From assembly GCA_021828345.1 (NCBI GenBank), contig JAJZJI010000012.1:1-23482 (forward strand): a DNA stretch of 23,482 bases. Reading direction: 5' to 3'. The notes beneath the pieces are model-generated. The model ran no database searches and had not been told where the DNA came from. It saw only the letters and a list, made by a program, of their open reading frames with translations. The position numbers and the translations under genes are program-made. Below are positions 1 through 7,479 of the stretch, one piece after another. Each line of letters starts with the position of its first letter. The stretch's first letter is position 1. Origin of the DNA: Microcaldota archaeon. GTDB lineage: Archaea > Micrarchaeota > Micrarchaeia > Micrarchaeales > Micrarchaeaceae.

Positions 1-1328
1 AGTATCTAATAAATTTCACAGAAAAAATATGCGATACATACGGCAGAAAGAGAAAGAAGATTGCAATAGGTCTTCATGATTTAAGTAAAATATCTGGAGA
101 GATTACATACGATGTAACGGATAATGGTTTTATGTTCCCATTAAACGAGGATGTTAAACGAAGCTTTACTGATATACTAAAGAGTTCTGACATGGGTATT
201 AAATATGGAGATCTAATAAAGAATAAGGATGGTTTAATACCTTATATATCTGATGAGAAGAATGTTCTTGCAATAATACCAATATTAAATTCAAATAGTA
301 CAAAAGTCACCTCATCTACAAAGGATCTTTTTGTGGATATTACGGGAATATCTCAGGATGCAATAGATGCGATAGCAAATATACTCTCATGCTCATTTAT
401 TGATATGGGAGCCACTATAGAGCAATGCAAGGTAGTATATAAAAAATCAAATATTATCGTGCCTTCTCTAAAAATGCGTGATATAACAATAAAGCGTTTT
501 AGAATAGATGAGACTATTGGCGTAAAATTTGAGACGCGAGAGGCCATATCATTTATAGAGCGGCTTGGTTATAATGGCGCAGTATACGGCACATCGCTAA
601 TTGCAAAAGTGCCTCCATACCGCATAGATGTGTTAAATGATCAGGATGTTATAGAGGATATAGCAATAGGATTTGGATATAATCGAATAGAACCGCTAAA
701 CGTATTAAGTTCAAAACAGGGCTTATTTAATGATATGACATTATATACAAATAAAGTGGCAATGTTGATGGTGGGTCTAGGTTTTATGGAGTGTTCTAAT
801 AATTATCTAACATCTGAGAATGCAAATTTTGATATGATGAATATAACAAAGATAGAGCGCAGCTCTGTTGTGAGTATCGAGTATTCAAAGAGTCCTTCAA
901 TAAATATGCTGCGCACACATATAATGCCAAATCTGCTTCAAAATCTATCCATATCCGCTCACGAGACCATGCCTCAGCGCATATTCGAAATCGGAAGCAT
1001 ATTTAAAGCGGAACGCAGAAATTTTAAGGAGAGTCTGCATCTCTCATTTATAGTAGAGCATTCAAAATCAAATTTTTCTGAGATAAAATCAAATATAATC
1101 GCTATTTTGAATATGCTTAATATAAAATACGAGTTCAAAATGCTTTCTGATCCGGCATTTATTGAGGGTAGATGCGCGGCAATATATAGCGCTAATAAAT
1201 TAATAGGAAGATTTGGCGAACTACACCCTAGTGTACTTGTGAATTTTTCATTAGAGGAACCTGCAGCAGGAGCTGAGATCTGTCTAATCGAGGATGTAAA
1301 ATATGATTCTTCGCATATAAAAGCTTAG
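1..1328 (+). CDS. pheT: Phenylalanyl-tRNA synthetase beta subunit, 3' part (5' end outside window)
   Basis: Charges tRNA-Phe with phenylalanine in the cytoplasm, together with the alpha subunit. The frame is open from base 3, upstream of the first ATG at 132, and reads IAIGLHDLSKI, the conserved 'AIG-x-HDL' segment of archaeal PheRS beta, so the gene clearly starts before the window. About 441 residues are present; roughly the first 100 of a typical 550-residue archaeal subunit are missing. Downstream come a B5-like domain (KRFRIDETIGV, then PPYRIDVLNDQDVIEDIAIGFGYNRI, here broken at residue pairs only by reading: the core is YRIDVLNDQDVIEDIA) and the catalytic-like module with PQRIFEIGSIFK and IGRFGELHPSVL, all typical of PheT. 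It ends at TAG 1326-1328. The neighbours give no further functional hint. Identification is firm; only the N-terminus is unseen. Confidence 0.95.
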   Translation, partial: YLINFTEKICDTYGRKRKKIAIGLHDLSKISGEITYDVTDNGFMFPLNEDVKRSFTDILKSSDMGIKYGDLIKNKDGLIPYISDEKNVLAIIPILNSNSTKVTSSTKDLFVDITGISQDAIDAIANILSCSFIDMGATIEQCKVVYKKSNIIVPSLKMRDITIKRFRIDETIGVKFETREAISFIERLGYNGAVYGTSLIAKVPPYRIDVLNDQDVIEDIAIGFGYNRIEPLNVLSSKQGLFNDMTLYTNKVAMLMVGLGFMECSNNYLTSENANFDMMNITKIERSSVVSIEYSKSPSINMLRTHIMPNLLQNLSISAHETMPQRIFEIGSIFKAERRNFKESLHLSFIVEHSKSNFSEIKSNIIAILNMLNIKYEFKMLSDPAFIEGRCAAIYSANKLIGRFGELHPSVLVNFSLEEPAAGAEICLIEDVKYDSSHIKA

Positions 1329-1387
1329 TGTGTAAAAAAAGTGTGGGGATAAGTGTAGTTCCGCTATTATTCTTATTTTAGGATGCT

Positions 1388-1400
1388 TTAAATATTATAA
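1388..1400 (+). promoter_or_regulatory. Archaeal TATA box for the small membrane protein
   Basis: The sequence TTTAAATATTATA lies in the gap after pheT. A start of transcription about 26 nt downstream falls near 1416-1421, giving a very short leader to the ATG at 1428. This is read from sequence only. Confidence 0.5.
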
Positions 1401-1427
1401 AAAGCCCAGATACTATTGGGTGTGTAT

Positions 1428-1904
1428 ATGGTTGCAAAAGTAAGACTAGCTACTAGCGTTGCGTCTGATAGTGCATCATCAAGTGAGATACCTAAAAGAT
1501 TAGAAGCTGCATTAGAATATGCAAGAAGGCGTAGTATAGAACTTAATCAAAAAACTCTAAGACGTGATGCAATAGAGAGCAATATAATAGATCATTATGC
1601 TAAAAGGCACGAAGCGAATTTTCAACGCTTCAAGAAAAATGTTCTATACCCTGGATTATTTATAATATGTATGTCTCTGCCGCCTGCATTTGCAGACCAG
1701 ATGTTCGAGCTAAATAAGATATTCAAATCGCATGATATCTCATCACATGAGCTCGGTCTAATAGGTATAGCAATAGGCATTAGCACAATAGCAAATGGTG
1801 CTCTTAATATATATTTTGAGAGGCGTTTACATAAGGAATTAATAGAGCGCTTAAGATACATAAGAAATAATGATAAAAAAATCAGTATAAGAAGGAGTAA
1901 TTAA
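1428..1904 (+). CDS. Small membrane protein with two predicted helices, family not recognised
   Basis: A 158-residue protein that I cannot assign to a family. The first 75 residues are polar and helix-prone with many charged residues (EIPKRLEAALEYARRR). Two hydrophobic segments follow: VLYPGLFIICMSLPPAFA near residues 71-89 and LGLIGIAIGISTIANGALNIYF near 110-131. The protein closes with a basic tail (RLRYIRNNDKKISIRR). Both ends are therefore probably cytoplasmic with a short external loop. I chose ATG 1428; in-frame TTG 1416 and GTG 1422 would add four or two residues, and the TATA box at 1388-1400 does not separate them. Its stop TAA overlaps the stop of the convergent minus-strand gene in the shared bases 1901-1904. 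Confidence 0.7.
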   Translation: MVAKVRLATSVASDSASSSEIPKRLEAALEYARRRSIELNQKTLRRDAIESNIIDHYAKRHEANFQRFKKNVLYPGLFIICMSLPPAFADQMFELNKIFKSHDISSHELGLIGIAIGISTIANGALNIYFERRLHKELIERLRYIRNNDKKISIRRSN

Positions 1905-2617
1905 TCCTTCTTATTATTAAATATCTGCAGCTTTCCAAATATACCCTTCTTTTTTTCCATTTTCTTTTCAGGTGCACTATTTGCAATGGTCTCATTATTT
2001 GATGCACTCTGCTTTGAATTTCCGTATACTTCAGGATGCTGCTCTTCATATGCTTTTTGGAAGTTTTTGTGATTTTGGAACTTTTTTACCTTGTACTCCT
2101 CCATCTTTCTCTCCCATTCCGGTTTCATCTTCTTCCACTGCTCCTTTGTATATCCGTATGGTGGGTGCTCTCTAATCACCTTTGGGTTAAATGCATAATT
2201 GTAGAATTCTTTATGATAATCATAATCAGATTCAACCATCACGCTTCTATCTACATGTATGCCCTCCTTTTCAAGGAATTTTATCAACTCCTCAAGGCTC
2301 ATCTTCTCACGAATATTCTCGGCTGTGCTAGGATTGTATATAACCGTTATCTTCTCACGCGTATACTCTACAAAAGCCTTTATGACTGGATCTAATAACA
2401 TAAGTCTATACTGCAGCCTTGCAGCATGTGGATGATCAATCATATCCTCCTTCTTGACATTGTAGAACTCAACTTTTTTTATCATTTTATAAGGGAGTCT
2501 ATACTTATGGCCATTCTCCTCTATATACATTTTCGAATCGTCTATTTTCTGCTCCTTTAACTTCTGCAAGTCCTCTTGGTATCTGTTAACATTTGCCTGC
2601 TCTTCTCTGCGGTCCAT
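1901..2617 (-). CDS. Uncharacterised soluble protein encoded directly downstream of the Tes-like enzyme
   Basis: 238 residues with no membrane segment or signal peptide. Residues 47-122 alternate strand and helix in a beta-alpha-beta-beta-alpha-beta order: IKKVEFYNV, a helix around 63-75, VIKAFVEYT, KITVIYNP, the helix SLEELIKFLEKEG, then IHV. This resembles the small ferredoxin-like fold of heavy-metal-associated (HMA) domains, but there is no CxxC metal motif. Residues 130-200 are rich in aromatic and charged residues (YDYHKEFYNYAF, EQWKKMKPEWERKMEEY), and the tail is low-complexity and basic, ending in GIFGKLQIFNNKKD. The gene starts 34 bases after the stop of the Tes-like gene on the same strand, and a GTGAT element precedes its ATG, so the two are probably co-transcribed. 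The function is unknown; a role as accessory protein or electron carrier for Tes is only a guess from context. Confidence 0.8.
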   Translation of the reverse strand: MDRREEQANVNRYQEDLQKLKEQKIDDSKMYIEENGHKYRLPYKMIKKVEFYNVKKEDMIDHPHAARLQYRLMLLDPVIKAFVEYTREKITVIYNPSTAENIREKMSLEELIKFLEKEGIHVDRSVMVESDYDYHKEFYNYAFNPKVIREHPPYGYTKEQWKKMKPEWERKMEEYKVKKFQNHKNFQKAYEEQHPEVYGNSKQSASNNETIANSAPEKKMEKKKGIFGKLQIFNNKKD

Positions 2618-2651
2618 TTATATCACGTTTATACAAAAACGGTTATCGCGC

Positions 2652-4451
2652 TTATGCGATAACCTCATTTGCAAAATTTGCAACAGGTTTGCCTCCATTT
2701 ACGGGCATTGCAAAATAATCTATCATGCGCCCATATGTTTTTTTGTATGCATCTGTTGATTTGAGCGATTTTATATCGCGTACATACTTATCTGAGGCAT
2801 AACTCCAATTGCTATGGTTCTTCTCCCACTCTGTTGCTGGTATACTATACTGTCTTTGTATCTTATCTCTATATACTTCAGGGAAGACGTTAAATGTACA
2901 GAATGGTAGTACCTCCCCATCAGGCTGAGCATAATGTATGTCGCACTTTTCCACTCTCTTTATATCATATGTGGCCTCATCCTGGAAGTGCATCATTCCC
3001 AAGAATAATGATTTCATTTGGAACTGACCCATAGATTCGAAATTATGCTTTGTTATTATGGACATGAACAATTTTCCGAAGTTCACAGATTTTGGCTGAT
3101 ATTTCTTATCTATAAACTTTCTAAATCCAACGACCGTCTTGAGCGCTATTAACCTCTTCTCAAGTTTGCTCTTACCATCCATTTCGTTTACAGAGTTCTG
3201 TATATACTCCATCATACCCTCAAGATCTAGGAATCTTGCTATTGGTATTACCTTATCGTCCGTATCAAGGAAGAGATATGTTCCAGCACCGCATGCAAAA
3301 TGTATTGATAGGTCATATTTGAATTCACCAGAGAGTGCCTCTATGAATTTATTTATACCGCCAATATATGGAACGGACGCCCAGTCCTCCTTTGCAATAG
3401 TACCATTGGTCTGCTCCTCTATTAACTTTATGGCTCCTGGTATCGTTATTCTTTGCTTCTCACGCATGCGTGTAGGCATTCTTCCAACTAATGATACTGG
3501 TTGGAAGTTGACCGCTCTAACAACATCTATATTGTTTAATGCAAAATTTACCATTGCTCCAAGCTCATGTTCATTGATTGTACGTATAACTGTTGGAACA
3601 AGTACAACGCTCATCTTTGCCTTTCTGCATGCCTCAAGTGTAAGTGGCGCCTCCCAGTGATTCTTTGGGTTCGCTCTTGCGCTAACTCCATCAAAACTCA
3701 TATATAGTGTGCTAACGCCAGCATGCCTTAGCTTGATTGCAAGGTCATAATCCTCCCCTATTGTTATACCTGTAGTGTTTAATTGTATTTGATCGAAGCC
3801 TGCCTCCTTTGCCATCTCAATAATCTCAACGATTCTTGGATGTAACGTGGGTTCGCCTCCAGTTATCTGTATTGCGTTTGCAGGTATTGGCTTTTGGTTT
3901 CTTAGATTTTTAAATATCTTATTTAGCTCCTCAGTGCTAGGCTCATATATGGCCTCACCATCCTTTGCATAGAAGAAGCAGTACCAGCAGCTTAAATGGC
4001 ATCTGTTTGTAACTACGACATTTGCAAGTCCTGTATGTGATTTGTGTCTTTCACACATTGCACAATCAAATGGACAGTTTGCCCCCTTTGTAGGTGTTAT
4101 TATATTAGGGTTATCAAATCCTCTTCCATAATAGTTATATCTGCGCATTTTCATATACATATCATAGTCCTCCCAGTACTTTTCGATGGTCCATTTATGT
4201 TCTGGGCAGTACTTTCTAATCATAACATACTCATTATCCTTGTATATTGTGCCTTTTATTATAAGCTTGCACTCAGGGCATACGGTCATTGTCTCCTCTA
4301 TTGTAGGCATATGCTCTATCTCCTCAATTGTTCTATGATAAACCGCCAAATGGTCCTCTTTTTGTATTGGTTTTTGTGATTGCACCTGTTCTATTACAGC
4401 GCTTTTGTTTAATTCTATCTGCACGTTAGTCTCACTAATATTAGACATCAT
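2652..4451 (-). CDS. tes: Radical SAM enzyme of the tetraether lipid synthase (Tes) type
   Basis: 599 residues, probably joining the phytanyl chain ends of two diether lipids to make membrane-spanning tetraethers (the known activity of the MJ0619/Tes family). The radical SAM cluster motif is CHLSCWYC at 151-158 (Cx3Cx2C), followed by the ITGGEPTLHP SAM-binding segment at 196-205. A second Cx3Cx2C, CPFDCAMC at 126-133, precedes it; further cysteines lie at 58-61 (CPEC), 82 (CPEH), 387 (CGAG), 503 (CDIHYAQPDGE) and 518 (PFC). This agrees with the several auxiliary iron sites described for Tes. Length and cysteine layout fit the family; a Tes paralog with another lipid substrate cannot be excluded. 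The start has two adjacent ATGs (4451, 4448) with an AGGTG ribosome-binding site just upstream. The 238-aa gene follows in the same direction. Confidence 0.85.
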   Translation of the reverse strand: MMSNISETNVQIELNKSAVIEQVQSQKPIQKEDHLAVYHRTIEEIEHMPTIEETMTVCPECKLIIKGTIYKDNEYVMIRKYCPEHKWTIEKYWEDYDMYMKMRRYNYYGRGFDNPNIITPTKGANCPFDCAMCERHKSHTGLANVVVTNRCHLSCWYCFFYAKDGEAIYEPSTEELNKIFKNLRNQKPIPANAIQITGGEPTLHPRIVEIIEMAKEAGFDQIQLNTTGITIGEDYDLAIKLRHAGVSTLYMSFDGVSARANPKNHWEAPLTLEACRKAKMSVVLVPTVIRTINEHELGAMVNFALNNIDVVRAVNFQPVSLVGRMPTRMREKQRITIPGAIKLIEEQTNGTIAKEDWASVPYIGGINKFIEALSGEFKYDLSIHFACGAGTYLFLDTDDKVIPIARFLDLEGMMEYIQNSVNEMDGKSKLEKRLIALKTVVGFRKFIDKKYQPKSVNFGKLFMSIITKHNFESMGQFQMKSLFLGMMHFQDEATYDIKRVEKCDIHYAQPDGEVLPFCTFNVFPEVYRDKIQRQYSIPATEWEKNHSNWSYASDKYVRDIKSLKSTDAYKKTYGRMIDYFAMPVNGGKPVANFANEVIA

Positions 4452-4478
4452 TTCACCTAAAGAAATGTTAAAAAGAAG

Positions 4479-4489
4479 CTATTTAAAGC
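4479..4489 (-). promoter_or_regulatory. TATA box of the Tes-like gene
   Basis: On the minus strand this reads GCTTTAAATAG. About 26 nt downstream is position 4458, just at the AGGTG ribosome-binding site (complement of 4454-4458) in front of the ATG at 4451, so the leader would be only about seven bases. Confidence 0.5.
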
Positions 4490-4549
4490 TTGCATATACC
4501 CATATGTAGTAATCTTCAGTTTTTGTATGACATAGAGGTTAACTTGCAA

Positions 4550-4813
4550 CTATAATTTGCGTAGAATGCGAATACTATTATATTTATTACCAATTGCGCG
4601 TTTTATTACATTCTCAGGATTATTAGTATCATGCGCAAATCGAACTTTCATTTCAAAGCTTTTAGCCTCATTTGGCCTATTTACGTATATCTCTATAATA
4701 TTATCAGATTTTATTAATTTTGTAGCTATATCGCTTATATGTGTATTTTCTATTCCAAGAATATGAAATGTATAAAAGGCATAATTCTCTGCGTTATCTA
4801 TTTTAATAGCCAT
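4550..4813 (-). CDS. 87-aa protein with a predicted beta-alpha-beta-beta-alpha-beta fold, downstream of nop5
   Basis: I do not recognise this protein. Read by eye, the secondary structure runs: strand YAFYTFHILGI (residues 11-21), helix HISDIATKLIKS, strand IIEIYVN, strand SFEMKVRFAH, helix PENVIKRAIGNKY, strand SIRILRKL. That order is typical of ferredoxin-like folds such as ACT or small RNA-binding and regulatory domains. There are no cysteines and no signal peptide. The ATG (4811-4813) lies six bases after the nop5 stop, on the same strand, so it is almost certainly in one operon with it. In many archaea that downstream slot holds fibrillarin, but this protein is far too short and lacks a SAM-binding motif. 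A link to ribonucleoprotein or ribosome biology is inferred from position alone. Confidence 0.7.
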   Translation of the reverse strand: MAIKIDNAENYAFYTFHILGIENTHISDIATKLIKSDNIIEIYVNRPNEAKSFEMKVRFAHDTNNPENVIKRAIGNKYNSIRILRKL

Positions 4814-4819
4814 AGCTAA

Positions 4820-5797
4820 CTACCAATCTATATTATTACTATTATTTCTCTCATTGCGCTTTCTAAATTTGGGTCTATCGCTATTATTTCTTTTGGTATG
4901 TCCGTACTGCCTTCTATTACCGCTACTCTCGCCTCTTTTATTATTCCCAAATCTGCCTCTATTATCCCTACTATTTTTATCAAATTCAACCTTATCCTTA
5001 TGCGGACTACTCATTATTCTATCTAAGGACTTTTTCAGATCATTTTTTAATACATCTCCTATGAATCGTTTTGAATAATAATCGGCTTTTAATGCAATGG
5101 CTATTTTTGTAGCATATACGCGCGCTATGCGTCCTTTTTTATCTTTAGGTGCTGATGTTACGTCCGCAAGTTTAAATAGTATTCCATATTTCGGTGGCCT
5201 GCTACCATATTTTATATGTTTGAATAGCGCCTTTTCCGCTCCCAGTAGCTGTATTGTGCTTGCTGGCATTGTAGCAAGTCTCTCTATAGACCCCGCTTTA
5301 CTAAGCAGTTCGGCAGCCATCTTATCATCCGTTAAGTATGTAACATTTGGCAATAAACGCTCTGAGGTCGCCTTTATGTATTCCCCTAACATATCCATGC
5401 CCTTTAGTATTGAAAGGGTATACTCCGCAAATCCGCGCAGTGTTTTTCTCTCATTTTCACTAAGTTCTCTGCCTATTGTCTCATTGATCATTTTGTATGT
5501 ATGCTCTCCACGTTCATCATTTCCCACTAATTCTATTATCTTATCCTTATCCGGATTCTTATCCGCAAGCATTATAGCCAAATTTGCAAGTGTTATGAAA
5601 TTTCCCACTTTAAGCTCTGGTATATACAGTCCAAACCATTCGCTAAGCCTCTCATTTGCAAGATTGTAACTTTTATTTGATTCCTCAAAGGCATTGCTTG
5701 CCTGTATAAGTATGAACTCCTCCTTCTCATACGTGCTCTTCATGCTCTGCCGCGCTCTCTCAAGCATCTTCTTTCTGAGCTCCTCTCTATTATCCAT
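4820..5797 (-). CDS. nop5: Nop5/Nop56-58 family C/D box RNP protein lacking the N-terminal fibrillarin-docking domain
   Basis: Nop5 bridges L7Ae-bound C/D guide RNA and fibrillarin for 2'-O-methylation of rRNA and tRNA. Here the first residues (REELRKKMLERARQSM) already lie at the start of the coiled-coil domain; IQASNAFEESNKSYNLANERL matches the family's coiled-coil onset in parts such as NLANERLSEWFGLYIPEL. The Nop RNA-binding core follows: MPASTIQLLGAEKALFKHI, then GSRPPKYGILF and GRIARVYATKIAIALKADYY. The tail (about residues 272-325) is low-complexity, rich in Asn, Arg and Gly, instead of the usual Lys/Glu-rich tail. The roughly 110-residue N-terminal domain of typical archaeal Nop5 is absent, and the 99 bases upstream cannot encode it. 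I chose ATG 5797 over an in-frame TTG at 5806. The family call is firm; the missing domain is an observation against family knowledge. Confidence 0.9.
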   Translation of the reverse strand: MDNREELRKKMLERARQSMKSTYEKEEFILIQASNAFEESNKSYNLANERLSEWFGLYIPELKVGNFITLANLAIMLADKNPDKDKIIELVGNDERGEHTYKMINETIGRELSENERKTLRGFAEYTLSILKGMDMLGEYIKATSERLLPNVTYLTDDKMAAELLSKAGSIERLATMPASTIQLLGAEKALFKHIKYGSRPPKYGILFKLADVTSAPKDKKGRIARVYATKIAIALKADYYSKRFIGDVLKNDLKKSLDRIMSSPHKDKVEFDKNSRDNRGRFGNNKRGESSGNRRQYGHTKRNNSDRPKFRKRNERNNSNNIDW

Positions 5798-5850
5798 TGT
5801 AATCAACTTATACTAAAATAGGCAGTATACACTAACTATCTCTTTATAGA

Positions 5851-5861
5851 AAATATAAAAG
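5851..5861 (-). promoter_or_regulatory. Probable TATA box of nop5
   Basis: The minus strand reads CTTTTATATTT, which would place the transcript start near 5830 and leave a leader of about 33 nt. A second AT-rich element (TCTATAAAG, minus strand, 5842-5850) is an alternative. Confidence 0.4.
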
Positions 5862-5896
5862 TATTCCCATTAATAGCTACTATATAATATACAAGG

Positions 5897-6937
5897 CTAC
5901 TTCTTTCTGTTTGTTACATGCCCTATACCAGAACGAGCGATGTTTTTTGCAGCTCCCTCTTTAATATCCTGTGTATTTTTCTCAAATGCACTAAGTGCCA
6001 TATCTGTGAGTTTTGCTGCTCTTTTTTCAGCATACTCAATTGAGCCTAATTCCTTAAATGTATCTATTATGAATTTTACTTCTTCATCACTCTTATTTTT
6101 CTTTGCGTATATTGCCTCAATTCTCTTTAGCATACTTGCGCTTGCATTATGCACGCTATGCCATAATATGAGTGTGCGGGTGCTCTCTTTCACATCCGTT
6201 CCTATAGATTTTCCAAGAACATTCTCTGTAGATATACAATCTAATATATCATCCTTTATTTGGAATGCGTTTCCACATAATGTGCCATACTCCTTTATTT
6301 TCTCCATCTCCTCATTATTTGCGCCAGCTATAATGGCGCCACACTGCATAGGTCCATATACAGAATAATATGCACTTTTTGCATGTATAGATTTAAAATA
6401 CTCCTCTTCGGTAAAATCTAAAAGCCGCCCGCCATTTATGCTGTTATTAATATCATAGTACTGCCCTTGGTGCGTAACCATCATTATGTCATATAACTTA
6501 TTGAAATATGCCATTCCAATTGTGCCATTTAAACTAAGCGTTGCATCTATTGCCATTCTCCATAATATCATATGTACCATATCCCCAGCTATTATGGCAA
6601 TTTCATCTCCAAATAACTTATGCAGTGCGGGTTTTCCCCGTCTTAACATATTCTTATCAATCAAATCATCATGCATTAAAAAGTAATCTTCTGATATTTG
6701 CTGCGCTGCAGCTGGTAATAATGCATCATCTATACGCCCACCATATAATTGTGTCCACGCGAGAAGATACATGGGCCTTCTATACTGGCCCTTTCTATCA
6801 ATATATGCGCGTATTATTTCATTATTAAAGCGCTCAGGCTCTCCCTGTGGCATATAATTTATGATTTTTTTATATATAATGTCCTTGTATTTTGCGCTAA
6901 ATGATGCAAAATCCTCACGGTTGTCTAACTCATTCAT
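5897..6937 (-). CDS. Polyprenyl diphosphate synthase paralog 1, divergent active-site motifs
   Basis: 346 residues of the trans-polyprenyl synthase family, which extends allylic diphosphates with isopentenyl diphosphate to make GGPP or similar. The first Asp-rich motif is DDLID (90-94) followed by RRGKPALHK; the second is DDILD (229-233). Tyr85 and Phe86 sit 5 and 4 residues before the first motif, where bulky residues limit chain length (C20 or shorter) in related enzymes. Two deviations stand out: the usual GGKRLRP substrate-binding segment reads KGQYRRP (49-55), and the usual EGKxTL after the second motif reads ESTRTL (251-256), so the conserved lysine is lost. The paralog at 8705 keeps EGK. 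It may have a changed substrate or product, or act in a heterodimer. It is transcribed divergently from the Nudix operon. Confidence 0.88.
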   Translation of the reverse strand: MNELDNREDFASFSAKYKDIIYKKIINYMPQGEPERFNNEIIRAYIDRKGQYRRPMYLLAWTQLYGGRIDDALLPAAAQQISEDYFLMHDDLIDKNMLRRGKPALHKLFGDEIAIIAGDMVHMILWRMAIDATLSLNGTIGMAYFNKLYDIMMVTHQGQYYDINNSINGGRLLDFTEEEYFKSIHAKSAYYSVYGPMQCGAIIAGANNEEMEKIKEYGTLCGNAFQIKDDILDCISTENVLGKSIGTDVKESTRTLILWHSVHNASASMLKRIEAIYAKKNKSDEEVKFIIDTFKELGSIEYAEKRAAKLTDMALSAFEKNTQDIKEGAAKNIARSGIGHVTNRKK

Positions 6938-6963
6938 GTACTCATAAAATGTTAGGATGAAAA

Positions 6964-6975
6964 AATTAAATAATC
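6964..6975 (-). promoter_or_regulatory. TATA box of polyprenyl synthase 1
   Basis: The minus strand reads GATTATTTAATT, centred about 32 bases before the ATG at 6937; the transcript would start near 6943 with a leader of about six bases. Confidence 0.45.
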
Positions 6976-7030
6976 AGATAGTTTTTGTAATAATAAAAAA
7001 TAAGTTATAAAAACCCCAAATATTTGTAAA

Positions 7031-7042
7031 GATTTAAAAATA
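7031..7042 (+). promoter_or_regulatory. TATA box of the Nudix-kinase-SEC59 operon
   Basis: GATTTAAAAATA is centred 26 bases before the ATG at 7063, so the operon transcript is predicted to be leaderless at its first gene. Confidence 0.55.
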
Positions 7043-7062
7043 GATGACAACAATCTATTAGT

Positions 7063-7479
7063 ATGGAACCTGAAAAAAAATCTATTGTGCATGTGAGCGC
7101 TTTTTTAAAAAATGATAATGAAAAATATCTATTCTTGAAGCGTAGCGCTGATAGTTCCTGGGCGCCTTCAATATTTGATCTACCTGGAGGTAAAATGGAG
7201 TGGGGAGAGCATCCATTAGATACACTTGGTCGAGAATTGATGGAGGAGATAGGCGTTGTCGCATCTAATATAAATTTTGTTGGAATGCAGACAAGAATTA
7301 CTGAACTAAAAAATGTCAAATATCATGTGTTAAAACTCTACTATATCGGAACAATATCAACGGACATAAAACTAAATGATGAGCATCAATCATTCAAATG
7401 GCTTACAATTAAAGAGGCCTTAATGATGGATGATATGGACGATGGCATTAAAAAATTTATAGAAAAGGGGCTACAATAA
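7063..7479 (+). CDS. Nudix hydrolase
   Basis: 138 residues with a complete Nudix box, Gx5Ex7REUxEExGU, from Gly43 to Val65 (GKMEWGE, then RELMEEIGV), preceded by FDLPGG. Nudix enzymes hydrolyse nucleoside diphosphates linked to other moieties using Mg2+ bound by the box glutamates. Length is normal for a single-domain member, and nothing is missing. The substrate cannot be read from the sequence. The gene heads a tightly packed operon: its TAA (7477-7479) shares the A with the ATG of the kinase gene. The neighbouring SEC59-like kinase and two prenyl synthases suggest, but do not prove, an isoprenyl or CDP/CTP-linked substrate rather than general nucleotide housekeeping. There is no signal peptide, so it acts in the cytoplasm. 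Confidence 0.92.
   Translation: MEPEKKSIVHVSAFLKNDNEKYLFLKRSADSSWAPSIFDLPGGKMEWGEHPLDTLGRELMEEIGVVASNINFVGMQTRITELKNVKYHVLKLYYIGTISTDIKLNDEHQSFKWLTIKEALMMDDMDDGIKKFIEKGLQ

Noticed and set aside
4550..4813. The 87-aa protein as the missing Nop5 N-terminal domain in split form
   Set aside because: The strand order might allow it, but I find no residue pattern of that domain, and it lies downstream rather than upstream.
5097..5669. 190-codon plus-strand frame opposite nop5
   Set aside because: Mirror of the clearly coding nop5 frame; its Ser/Leu-rich product is typical of an antisense shadow.
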